Shown here: piece by piece, positions 23,131 to 30,852 of the stretch | Numbering within the stretch: position 1 is the first letter of the stretch | Layout of the letters: each line of letters starts with the position of its first letter | Origin: Candidatus Nanopelagicales bacterium | GTDB lineage: Bacteria > Actinomycetota > Actinomycetes > S36-B12 > GCA-2699445 | DNA length: 40,466 bases | Direction: 5' to 3' | Assembly: GCA_030700225.1 (NCBI GenBank) | Contig: JAUYJT010000038.1 | Coordinates: forward strand, 1-40,466 | Notes under the pieces: generated by a model | Told to the model about the DNA's origin: nothing | Seen by the model: only the letters and a program-made list of their open reading frames with translations | Databases searched by the model: none | Position numbers and translations under genes: made by a program

Positions 23131-24248
23131 TGCAAGTAGCAGTTGTTCTCGGAGCTGTCTTGACGGTTGTCGCGCTGCTCGGGCTACTCGGCCGCACACC
23201 CGCCGACAAGACGCGAACATCGCAGATCGTCGTCTACGCATTGCCGCTCGGGCTGCTCGCGGGTGGTTACGCCGCCAGCATCGGCATGAACCTGATGTGG
23301 GCAGTGATCGTAGCTGTCTCGATCCTCCTGGGGGTTCTCGCCGGGGGATGGCTGGGCCGCCAACCCGCTCTGGATGACGTCGCGAGTCATCCCGCCGCCG
23401 CTGGCCTCAGCCTCGTGTGCAGCGGCCTGATTTCCGTCGGTCTGGCCGCCGTGGCGATCATGTGGGCGGGCTCAGTGATCGCCGCCTTCTCGTATCTGAA
23501 CCACGTCGTTGTGGCCATTGTTCTTGCCCTGGCAGCGGTGGCCTACGCCGCCGGAAGAGGTGCTGCGGTCGGCTTGAGCCGCACGGTCCTGGTGCTGCTT
23601 GTCGTTGGCGCGGTCGGACTGGTTGCCGCCGGGTACCTGGCCGGAGACTTCAAGGGCCTTGGCTCGCCCTACGTAAGCTTCCCTCCGGTCCCGCTCGAGC
23701 GGGGCATCCTGTATGCGATCGGCATCGTCCTAATCGGCGCCGGGTATCCGGTGCTCAGAGGGTTGGGGTCCGAGGAACGTGGCCGGACCGTGAAGGCGGC
23801 GATCACGCTTGCCGTCATCGTGCTCGTGTCGCTCGTTGGAATGTTGGCGATCTACGGCGGCGCGTTCAATCTGCCGAGCCTGGTGATCAACATCTTCCCG
23901 GTCTACACGCCGCCTCTTCTGTCGGCCGTGATCAGCGGGCTCGTCGCTGTGGTGGGAGTGGTAGCCGGGGGTGCGGCTATTCGTGCCGCAGGATCCTGCG
24001 TGGCTCCCGCGCACCCCAAATGGTGTGACGGCGGTGAGTTCCGACCGACTCCGGGGCTCCTGGTTGCTCTCGTGATCGGCGTGGTCGCGATCGTTGTCTC
24101 GGTCCTAGCTCCGACTCCAACAGTGACGGTCACCCTGCTGGCCATCTTGGCCGTGGTCAACCTGATCGCCGAGAGGATGATCTCGCGCGGCCGGCAACCT
24201 AGCCGGGCCGCGCCTGAGGCGGAACAGGCCGCGAGGAGAACAGCATGA
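23130..24248 (+). CDS. Polytopic membrane protein, unknown function
   Basis: 372 residues from ATG 23130, overlapping the lipase stop by one base in TGATG with a G-rich stretch upstream, so it is probably translated by coupling. About eleven hydrophobic segments spread through the length, with a polar loop holding two cysteines near residue 290 (C-V-A-P-A-H-P-K-W-C). The C-terminus is a short basic, alanine-rich tail. No transporter signature is recognised. It is joined by ATGA overlap to the phosphoglucomutase gene, so lipase, membrane protein and pgm form one transcription unit. A possible partner of the lipase in the envelope, by position only. Confidence 0.8.
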   Translation: MQVAVVLGAVLTVVALLGLLGRTPADKTRTSQIVVYALPLGLLAGGYAASIGMNLMWAVIVAVSILLGVLAGGWLGRQPALDDVASHPAAAGLSLVCSGLISVGLAAVAIMWAGSVIAAFSYLNHVVVAIVLALAAVAYAAGRGAAVGLSRTVLVLLVVGAVGLVAAGYLAGDFKGLGSPYVSFPPVPLERGILYAIGIVLIGAGYPVLRGLGSEERGRTVKAAITLAVIVLVSLVGMLAIYGGAFNLPSLVINIFPVYTPPLLSAVISGLVAVVGVVAGGAAIRAAGSCVAPAHPKWCDGGEFRPTPGLLVALVIGVVAIVVSVLAPTPTVTVTLLAILAVVNLIAERMISRGRQPSRAAPEAEQAARRTA

Positions 24249-25900
24249 CTCAACATGAACGCGCCGGCACCAAGGCCCTGGAATCCGATCTCGTGGATAT
24301 CCCGGCATTGATCACCGCCTACTACACGCTGCATCCAGATCCGGATATCCCCGCTCAGCAGGTTGCATTCGGCACATCAGGTCACAGGGGTTCGGCCCTT
24401 GACGCCGCGTTCAACGACGACCACATCGCGGCCACGAGCCAGGCGATATGCGACTACAGGGCGGACCAGGGGATCGCGGGCCCGCTGTACATGGGTAGGG
24501 ACACGCATGGGCTGAGCGAGCCGGCCTGGACGACGGCGCTGGAGGTCTTCGCCGCTAACAGCGTGCGCGTGCTCATCGATTCGAAGGACTCCTACACCCC
24601 TACCCCCGCCGTTTCCCTGGCGATTCTGGGCCACAACGCCGATCGGTCGGCAGGTGACCCGGGTCGCGCCGACGGCGTTGTGGTTACCCCGTCGCACAAC
24701 CCGCCGAGGGATGGCGGATTCAAATACAACCCGCCTGACGGCGGCCCAGCGGGCGCCGAGATCACTGTATGGATCCAGGACAGGGCCAACGCGTACTTGC
24801 GCGGCAAGATGACCGGAGTCGACCGGATCTCGATTAGCCGCGCGCTCGCCGCTGACAGCACGGGCCGGTACGACTTCATGGGCACGTACATCGCTGACCT
24901 ACCGAACGTCGTTGACCTAGACGTGATCCGATCGGCTGGCGTAAGGATCGGCGCGGACCCTCTTGGTGGCGCCGCGGTCAACTACTGGGCAGCGATCGCC
25001 GAGAAGCATCAGCTGGACCTGACCGTAGTGAACCCGACGGTTGATCCGACTTGGCGCTTCATGACACTCGACTGGGACGGCAAGATCCGCAGCGACTGCT
25101 CCAGCCCATTCGCGATGGCGTCACTGATCGACAGTCGGTCGGACTACGACATCGCGACCGGCAACGACGCGGACTCTGACCGCCACGGGATCGTCACCCC
25201 AGACGGCGGATTGATGAACCCGAACCACTTCCTGGCAGTGGCTATCGAGTACCTCTACGGCGGACGCGGCGAATGGCCCGGCTCGGCGGCGGTGGGCAAG
25301 ACCGTAGTGAGCTCGTCGATGATCGACCGCGTGGCCGAATCCATCGGCCGGAACCTGATCGAAGTCCCAGTGGGATTCAAGTGGTTCGTGCCAGGTCTGT
25401 TGTCGGGCTCGATCGCCTTCGGCGGAGAGGAAAGCGCCGGAGCGTCCTTCCTGCGGCGCAACGGCCACGTCTGGACCACGGACAAGGACGGCATAATCAT
25501 GGCGCTGTTGGCGTCGGAGATCCAGGCCGTCACGGGCAAGTCACCATCACAGCGCTACGACGCATTGACGGCCCGATTCGGCGACCCGGTCTACGCCAGA
25601 GTTGACGCTCCAGCCACGCGTGAGGAGAAGGAGATCCTGAAGTCACTGTCACCGGATCAGGTGACGGCAACGGAACTGGCTGGCGAGCCGATCACGGCAA
25701 CGCTCACCGAAGCTCCCGGCAACGGTGCCCCTATCGGAGGGCTCAAGGTGGCGGCGAAGAGCGGATGGTTCGCGGCCCGACCCTCCGGCACTGAGAACGT
25801 CTACAAGATCTACGCCGAGTCCTTCCTGGGGCCAGATCACTTGGCCCGCATCCAGGACGAAGCGCGCGACGTGGTCTCAGCAGCGCTGTCACCCGCCTGA
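24245..25900 (+). CDS. pgm: Phosphoglucomutase (alpha-D-glucose phosphate-specific)
   Basis: 551 residues, the length of the family. It interconverts glucose 1-phosphate and glucose 6-phosphate and so links glycolysis to glycogen and cell-surface sugar nucleotides. Seen in order: F-G-T-S-G-H-R-G, T-P-S150-H-N-P-P with the phosphorylated serine, the metal-binding D-A-D-S-D-R-H-G, the sugar-binding G-G-E-E-S-A-G and the phosphate-binding R-P-S-G-T-E-N. The ATG overlaps the upstream stop as ATGA. All motifs are intact. Confidence 0.97.
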   Translation: MTQHERAGTKALESDLVDIPALITAYYTLHPDPDIPAQQVAFGTSGHRGSALDAAFNDDHIAATSQAICDYRADQGIAGPLYMGRDTHGLSEPAWTTALEVFAANSVRVLIDSKDSYTPTPAVSLAILGHNADRSAGDPGRADGVVVTPSHNPPRDGGFKYNPPDGGPAGAEITVWIQDRANAYLRGKMTGVDRISISRALAADSTGRYDFMGTYIADLPNVVDLDVIRSAGVRIGADPLGGAAVNYWAAIAEKHQLDLTVVNPTVDPTWRFMTLDWDGKIRSDCSSPFAMASLIDSRSDYDIATGNDADSDRHGIVTPDGGLMNPNHFLAVAIEYLYGGRGEWPGSAAVGKTVVSSSMIDRVAESIGRNLIEVPVGFKWFVPGLLSGSIAFGGEESAGASFLRRNGHVWTTDKDGIIMALLASEIQAVTGKSPSQRYDALTARFGDPVYARVDAPATREEKEILKSLSPDQVTATELAGEPITATLTEAPGNGAPIGGLKVAAKSGWFAARPSGTENVYKIYAESFLGPDHLARIQDEARDVVSAALSPA

Positions 25901-25913
25901 AAAGGCCACCGGG

Positions 25914-25942
25914 TCGACACCGGGCGCGATCAACGCTACAAA
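25914..25942 (+). promoter_or_regulatory. Putative promoter for a leaderless lipase transcript
   Basis: TCGACA (25914-25919), a 17-base spacer and TACAAA (25937-25942) resemble -35 and -10 boxes. The ATG of the next gene is at 25950, seven bases past the -10 box, and the GGAGG next to it touches the ATG with no spacing, so it cannot work as a normal ribosome-binding site. A leaderless mRNA beginning at or near the ATG fits both facts. Confidence 0.4.
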
Positions 25943-25949
25943 GTGGAGG

Positions 25950-27209
25950 ATGCGCGTACTGAAGTTGGTTGTCACCGTTATCGCCGTCATCGCCTTGGTC
26001 GCGGTGGCAGCCGTGGGAAGCGTCTACTTCTGGAACAAGGACATGGATCGCGCGTCCCAGACTCAGCTTGATGAGTTCTATTCCCCGCCGACCCCTCTGA
26101 TCGGGAGCCCCGGCGACGTCATCAGGACTGAGCGTGCGGAGGCGTTCGACGTCCCCGGCTCAAGGGCATTCCGGATGCTCTACGTCACCGAGAGCGTGAC
26201 CGGGGGTACTCGGGCCAGCAGCGGCATGTACTGGATCCCCGACAAGCCAGCGAAGGGTGCGCGCAAGGTAATCGCCTGGGCCCATCCAACTGTCGGGCTC
26301 GGGACCGACTGCGTTCCGAGCCGGGTTCCGGGGAACCGTAGCTTCAAGGCAACCGTGGGATGGCTGGAGCAGATGGCGGGACTCGGCTGGGTGGTCACCG
26401 CCACCGACTACGCGGGGCTCGGGACACCTCCTCCGTACACGTACCTGGTCGGGCGACAAGAGGCTTCCGACGTAGTCAACTCGGTCCGTGCGGTTCGGAA
26501 TGTCCCCGCGGCCGAGGCCGGCACGAAGTGGGGCGTGTTCGGTCATTCGCAGGGAGGCCATTCGGCACTGTGGACTGGCACGCTCGCGAAGGACATCGCC
26601 CCGGAGCTGGACCTGGTCGGGGTGGCGGCAGCAGCACCAGCGTCCCTCCTGCCAGTGATCATCGATCAGCAATGGGACAAGATCGTCGCGTGGGTGATCG
26701 GCCCTGAGGCCATGCTCTCCTGGCCTGTGGTTTTTCCCGAATTGCAGCCTTCAGAAATCGTGAACCCAGCCGCTGCGAATGCCACAGAGTCCGAGGCTCT
26801 TGACTGCCTGCTGAAGTCCGCTCTCGGCGGAGCGCTCAGACAGGAGCTAATGGGTCAACGCTACTTCTCGGTCAATCCGCTCACGATCCCGTCATGGGCG
26901 GCGCGGTTCGACACCGAGTCGGCCAAGCCGCTCCCGGCCTCTATGCCCCTGTTCGTTGGTCAGGGCACCGCCGACAAGGTCGTCATGGCCGACACGAATG
27001 CCCTACTTCAACAGCAGTGGTGCGAGGCTGGCAGCGACTTGACCATGGAGTGGCTCGGCGGGGTCAATCATCAGAACGCGGCTAAGGCCTCCGGGCCTGC
27101 CGTCGTTGACTGGTTCATCGATGTCTTCGATGGGAATACGCCCAAGAGGAACTGCCAGAAACCGCCGCCTGTCAAGCCCTATGAGCTACAGTCAGCCGAG
27201 TCAGGCTAG
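25950..27209 (+). CDS. Secreted lipase family alpha/beta hydrolase (copy 2)
   Basis: 419 residues from ATG 25950. The N-terminal helix (V-V-T-V-I-A-V-I-A-L-V-A-V) is a signal anchor. The core shows A-H-P-T-V-G-L, V-T-A-T-D-Y-A-G-L-G, the elbow G-H-S200-Q-G-G-H-S-A-L identical to copy 1, V-G-Q-G-T-A-D-K-V-V for the Asp region and G-G-V-N-H for the His region. It belongs to the same secretory lipase family as 21832-23130, but overall similarity is moderate, so the duplication is old. Its own promoter is suggested above, separating it from pgm. Confidence 0.87.
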   Translation: MRVLKLVVTVIAVIALVAVAAVGSVYFWNKDMDRASQTQLDEFYSPPTPLIGSPGDVIRTERAEAFDVPGSRAFRMLYVTESVTGGTRASSGMYWIPDKPAKGARKVIAWAHPTVGLGTDCVPSRVPGNRSFKATVGWLEQMAGLGWVVTATDYAGLGTPPPYTYLVGRQEASDVVNSVRAVRNVPAAEAGTKWGVFGHSQGGHSALWTGTLAKDIAPELDLVGVAAAAPASLLPVIIDQQWDKIVAWVIGPEAMLSWPVVFPELQPSEIVNPAAANATESEALDCLLKSALGGALRQELMGQRYFSVNPLTIPSWAARFDTESAKPLPASMPLFVGQGTADKVVMADTNALLQQQWCEAGSDLTMEWLGGVNHQNAAKASGPAVVDWFIDVFDGNTPKRNCQKPPPVKPYELQSAESG

Positions 27210-27253
27210 CGACCGGGGCGGACACGCGCCCCGCGTGCGGAGGAAGGAAGCCC

Positions 27254-27766
27254 ATGCGGACACGAAATCGAGTCATGCCGATAGCCGCGGCTGCGGTACT
27301 GGGGAGCTCACTCGCTTTGGCGGGATGCAGCTCCGACAATGCCACGCCAACTAGCAGCCCCACGACCTCGGCGCCCAGCCCCTCGCCCACCACGAGCGGT
27401 GCACGCAAGGAAATCGGCGACTGGGAGCTTGTGCTGACACCTGGGTCAGCCGTCCCCGCCGGCTGGCCGGCCAGTATCTCCGCGCCAGCCCAGGGCACCG
27501 TCGTCGCAACCGGCACAGGCAGCCCAATCGATACCGCCAGTGACCATCCGATCCTTGCCGTGGAGTACACGGCTCCTGGACAGACCGCGGCGGTCATGGC
27601 CGCACAAGTCAAGGATCTGACCAAGAACGGATGGAAGCCAAGTAAGTCCGGCACCTCCGCCTACAAGATGTTCCTCAAGCCCAACCAGTATCCGAAAGGT
27701 TTCGACTCGCTCTCAGTAGCCGTGCAGGCTGCCTCCGAGGGAGTGTCCGTCTATCAGTGGACCTGA
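27254..27766 (+). CDS. Small lipoprotein, unknown function
   Basis: 170 residues with a well-placed ribosome-binding site (GGAGGAAGGA before ATG 27254). The signal peptide ends L-A-L-A-G-C-S-S-D, a lipobox, followed by a Ser/Thr/Pro-rich spacer. The remaining 110 residues (W-E-L-V-L-T-P-G-S-A-V-P and W-K-P-S-K-S-G, F-D-S-L-S-V-A-V-Q) form a compact domain that I do not recognise. Probably an envelope-anchored protein. A hairpin follows its stop. Confidence 0.85.
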   Translation: MRTRNRVMPIAAAAVLGSSLALAGCSSDNATPTSSPTTSAPSPSPTTSGARKEIGDWELVLTPGSAVPAGWPASISAPAQGTVVATGTGSPIDTASDHPILAVEYTAPGQTAAVMAAQVKDLTKNGWKPSKSGTSAYKMFLKPNQYPKGFDSLSVAVQAASEGVSVYQWT

Positions 27767-27773
27767 CCCCGCA

Positions 27774-27789
27774 GGGTGCTCGGGCACCC
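27774..27789 (+). terminator. Hairpin after lipoprotein gene
   Basis: GGGTGC, loop TCGG, GCACCC: a perfect six-base stem with a four-base loop starting seven bases after the TGA at 27764-27766. No T-run follows, as is common for terminators in high-G+C actinobacteria. It argues that the next gene starts below it. Confidence 0.6.
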
Positions 27790-27841
27790 GGTTCGTCAGC
27801 TCCCACTGCGACGCGGCCACTGGATCCCTACTCTCGGGACC

Positions 27842-28399
27842 GTGGGAACCACGACGCAACGTGACGTAGTCGCCCTGATCCGGGCTGCCCCTGCCCTGCT
27901 CGGCCGGACCAAGCTGGTGACGGTGGATGGACCCGCCGGTGCGGGGAAGAGTTCATTCGCGGCTGCGCTCGCGTCCGAGCTGCCCGACAGCGAAGTAATC
28001 CACATGGATGACCTGTACGAGGGCTGGGAAGGGCTGGACGACCGCCTTTCGGAGCGCGTGGACGCGTGGATCCTGACCCCCTTGCGATCAGGGCTGCCTG
28101 CGCAGCACTTGGTCTACGACTGGGCGCGTGGCGTGTTCGGCTCATGGCGCGTCACCACGCCACCTGGCGTGCTGATCCTCGAAGGCGTGGGGTCACTGCA
28201 GGCGCACACCAGTCCAGTCGCCGCTCTGAGGATCTGGTTGGAGGCACCCCGGGAGACGCTCAACAACCGCTTGACGTCCCGGGACGGCGCCATCAGCGGC
28301 CATCTGACCCGATGGAAGATCCGGGAAGCCGAGTTCTTCGAGCGTCTCGGATCGCGGGGACTGGCAGATCTGGTGCTGGACACATCCGCCAGCTCCTAA
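27842..28399 (+). CDS. P-loop kinase, uridine kinase-like
   Basis: 185 residues from GTG 27842; the frame opens at 27776, but that would place the start inside the hairpin just upstream. Walker A reads D-G-P-A-G-A-G-K-S-S, followed by V-I-H-M-D-D-L-Y-E-G-W, the acidic substrate site typical of the uridine kinase-like group, then G-V-L-I-L-E-G-V-G-S and a lid-like R-L-T-S-R-D-G. It probably phosphorylates a nucleoside or another small hydroxyl compound; the substrate cannot be read from the sequence. It is convergent with the next gene. Confidence 0.8.
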   Translation: MGTTTQRDVVALIRAAPALLGRTKLVTVDGPAGAGKSSFAAALASELPDSEVIHMDDLYEGWEGLDDRLSERVDAWILTPLRSGLPAQHLVYDWARGVFGSWRVTTPPGVLILEGVGSLQAHTSPVAALRIWLEAPRETLNNRLTSRDGAISGHLTRWKIREAEFFERLGSRGLADLVLDTSASS

Positions 28400-28435
28400 C
28401 TTGGCCAGCCTGACGGACCAGGGCGCGGCACGACT

Positions 28436-29623
28436 TCAGAATCGGGCTCGCATCTCTGCCCGGACCGCGTCGACTACCTCCGGCTCACACAGCCGGAGTT
28501 CAAGCATCAGCCTGGCCGCTTCAGCGGCGTCGTCGGCGACCAGTAGCTTGACCCCCCGCTGCCGCATCTGCCGGATCCGACCCCGAAGCTCTACGATCCG
28601 GGAGTCAGACTTGTCGCCGGTGCGGATGATGAGAACAGCCACGATTCGGTCCGGTGTGCCGCTAGCTATGTCGCAGTAGATCTCGGGGTCCTGCTGGCCA
28701 GAGTCCCCGATCAGCAGGACCGGAGTGTCCGGGTAGGCGGACAACAGCCGACCAATGGCCTGGGTCTTATGCTCCTCTCCCGATCGGTACACGTAACGAT
28801 CGGTCGGACCCCAATCGGAGAGGAAGATCGGCCCCTCAGGGAAGCCCCGGATCTGCAAGAACAGCGTCAGCATCTCGTACAGGGCCCAGCTTCCGCTCGA
28901 GACGTAGAAACACGGAACTTCCGCTGGCCGCTTCCCGTCCGCAGAACGCACTCCACGCGCGAGTCCCCGGTACAGCGATGCCATCCCGGGCACTGCCCTC
29001 CTTGAGTGATCCTCACGAAGAAGGGTGCGGCGCAGCGCCGTGAGCCCCTCGGTCATCCCCGTCCGCAGAACCGTGTCATCGATGTCGCTCACGACGAGCA
29101 GAGGCGCGTCCGGCTCGGCGCTGAGCACGTTGCCCGAACCGCGGAAGACCGGACCATCCGTGGCCGCGGGCACTGTCGCAACGTCGACGCGGTGCCAGCC
29201 GGGGTGTAGATCGCCGACGTCCAGGCTCAAGGCGGCGAACCCACGACGGTCAGTTGTGGCTTTGGCCTCGGCAGGCCCGATCCGCGCCCGGACCGTCACG
29301 TCCGGGAAACTCAGCGCCACATGCCTGCGCAGATTCGCCGTGAACACGTCCCAGTAGGGCAACGAGCTCGCCGCTTCGGGTAAGCGAGGCTCCTCCACAA
29401 CGCGGACGTGGACCTTGGCCACGCCTCGCGCCACCCAGCCTCGGTGGACGAGAACCCGGACCTCTCGCAGCGTTCCATCCTCGAGCTTGCGGTCATGCCT
29501 GTGCTGAGTCCACCTGGCGTCTAGATCGGAAACCGCTTTGGCTACCCGGGGGCCACTCACGGCATCGGCGAGCAACCGCCCAGCTGACCCCGCGAGACGT
29601 CTTGGGAGCGAAGCTGGATCCAC
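28436..29623 (-). CDS. App1-type phosphatidate phosphatase domain protein
   Basis: About 395 residues from GTG 29623; the frame is open to 29701 and the start is uncertain because neither has a clear ribosome-binding site. The C-terminal half carries V-S-D-I-D-D-T-V-L-R-T-G, the D-x-D-x-T catalytic motif of HAD-type App1 phosphatases, then F-Y-V-S-S-G-S-W, F-L-S-D-W-G and L-L-I-G-D-S-G-Q-Q-D-P, which complete the HAD motifs. In yeast App1 this domain dephosphorylates phosphatidate. The N-terminal part is likely a beta-rich domain. It lies next to two CDP-alcohol phosphatidyltransferases, so phospholipid or phosphopolymer metabolism is a fair inference. Confidence 0.87.
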   Translation of the reverse strand: MDPASLPRRLAGSAGRLLADAVSGPRVAKAVSDLDARWTQHRHDRKLEDGTLREVRVLVHRGWVARGVAKVHVRVVEEPRLPEAASSLPYWDVFTANLRRHVALSFPDVTVRARIGPAEAKATTDRRGFAALSLDVGDLHPGWHRVDVATVPAATDGPVFRGSGNVLSAEPDAPLLVVSDIDDTVLRTGMTEGLTALRRTLLREDHSRRAVPGMASLYRGLARGVRSADGKRPAEVPCFYVSSGSWALYEMLTLFLQIRGFPEGPIFLSDWGPTDRYVYRSGEEHKTQAIGRLLSAYPDTPVLLIGDSGQQDPEIYCDIASGTPDRIVAVLIIRTGDKSDSRIVELRGRIRQMRQRGVKLLVADDAAEAARLMLELRLCEPEVVDAVRAEMRARF

Positions 29624-29783
29624 GCAGTCAGCATGGCGGAGGCATGACCGAGATGCACAGCTGTCGGGGTTCCGGGCCCCGGTGCCAGCCCCGAGCCGCA
29701 CAAGTCGGGCATTCCGGCCCGAGGATTCACCCGATCGGGGTATTCAGCTCGGGATTTCGTATGGCGGGCCCGATGACGACGGC

Positions 29784-30026
29784 GTGTTCGGGTTCCATCC
29801 GCTGCGTGCGCTGACCCGAGTCGTCCTGGTCGCGACCGTCGCGTTGGTCGCCACAGCGTTCCTGATCAGCGGCACGGGCCCGGGCCATCCCGGCGCGGCG
29901 GAAGTCTCGCAGCGGTTCGTGCGCACGGGGGCAACCCTTTGGAGCTGGGCCTTGACGGTCGAGGAGCTGGCGAGTTCGGCAGCTGAAACCGTCTCGGATC
30001 TGACGAGCTGGAACCAGGCAAGCTGA
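29784..30026 (+). CDS. Possible small single-helix membrane protein
   Basis: The frame from 29538 to 30026 overlaps the App1 gene at its start, but from GTG 29784 an 80-residue protein looks plausible: one strong hydrophobic helix (V-V-L-V-A-T-V-A-L-V-A-T-A-F-L-I) followed by an amphipathic acidic tail. No Shine-Dalgarno is evident and no family is recognised. It would diverge from the App1 gene and converge with the CDP-alcohol phosphatidyltransferase gene. Confidence 0.35.
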   Translation: MFGFHPLRALTRVVLVATVALVATAFLISGTGPGHPGAAEVSQRFVRTGATLWSWALTVEELASSAAETVSDLTSWNQAS

Positions 30027-30048
30027 CCAAGCCAGCCGTGGCCAGTGG

Positions 30049-30852
30049 TCAGCGAAGTCGGCTTGAGGTCAGGATGGCCATGACATGCCCGACCACTGCG
30101 GGCACAGCCAAGACAGCGAGAGCCGCCAGAGCGAACCGCGTCGGCGCGAGGTTCCCAGCTACGGCGTCGAGCGTCCCCGCTGCCAGGGCGATGATTGTGA
30201 GTTCAACCGAGTGGTAGGCGCGCTGGAACGGGAAGTAGCGCGTGAGCTGACGCAGCTTCCTGGGCGCCGCCGCCCTAGGGGCGGCGATCTGGGCGGAGTC
30301 ATCCAGCCGATCCATGCCACTAGCCGATCGAGCAGCGTGCACCATCTCGTTCAATGACTTGTTGAACAAGACGAGCACCGAAAGCACCAACCCGACCAAT
30401 GGCCACGGACTGCCGAGAATGGGCTCCCCTGGCCATCCGCTGGCCCGGATTCCCAGGGCGATCGGGATCAGTCCTTCGGCGGTGAAATGTCCCACCTGAT
30501 CCAGGAACACGCCCGAAGCTGAGAAGCGCTGCTGCCAGCGCGCGACTTCTCCGTCGCAGCAGTCCCAAAGCATCTGAAGCTGGCCAAGACAGGCTGCCAT
30601 GAGAACTCCAGGCATGCCCGGTATGAGCAGAGCGAAGGCGGTGGCCGCGCCCGTGGCGATCATGATCCCTGTCACGCCGTTGGGGCTGATCGGAGTGCGC
30701 AGCAACACGCGGGTCAAGTAGGGCGACCATCGTCGCAGGTAGAGGTCGGCGACCCAGTGCTCCGCTGATCGTCGAGACCGCACTTCGGGCGGCTGACACA
30801 CCTGGCGGATCTGGTCGATCGTCGGGCGAGTCGGCCTTGATGTTTCAGTCAT
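30049..30852 (-). CDS. CDP-alcohol phosphatidyltransferase family protein with altered motif
   Basis: 267 residues with five to six membrane segments. The signature D-x2-D-G-x2-A-R-x8-G-x3-D-x3-D is present as D97, D100, G101, A104, R105, G114, D118, but the last aspartate is His122 (F-L-D-Q-V-G-H). In this superfamily the fourth aspartate is thought to be the general base, so activity or mechanism may differ. The family moves a phosphoalcohol from CDP to an acceptor alcohol in the membrane. Its start overlaps the end of the next upstream gene (30845), so the two are coupled. The acceptor is unknown. Confidence 0.88.
   Translation of the reverse strand: MTETSRPTRPTIDQIRQVCQPPEVRSRRSAEHWVADLYLRRWSPYLTRVLLRTPISPNGVTGIMIATGAATAFALLIPGMPGVLMAACLGQLQMLWDCCDGEVARWQQRFSASGVFLDQVGHFTAEGLIPIALGIRASGWPGEPILGSPWPLVGLVLSVLVLFNKSLNEMVHAARSASGMDRLDDSAQIAAPRAAAPRKLRQLTRYFPFQRAYHSVELTIIALAAGTLDAVAGNLAPTRFALAALAVLAVPAVVGHVMAILTSSRLR

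Noticed and set aside
27776-27841. Upstream extension of the kinase gene to the start of its open frame
   Set aside because: It would begin within the hairpin that follows the lipoprotein gene, and the extra residues do not resemble the family.
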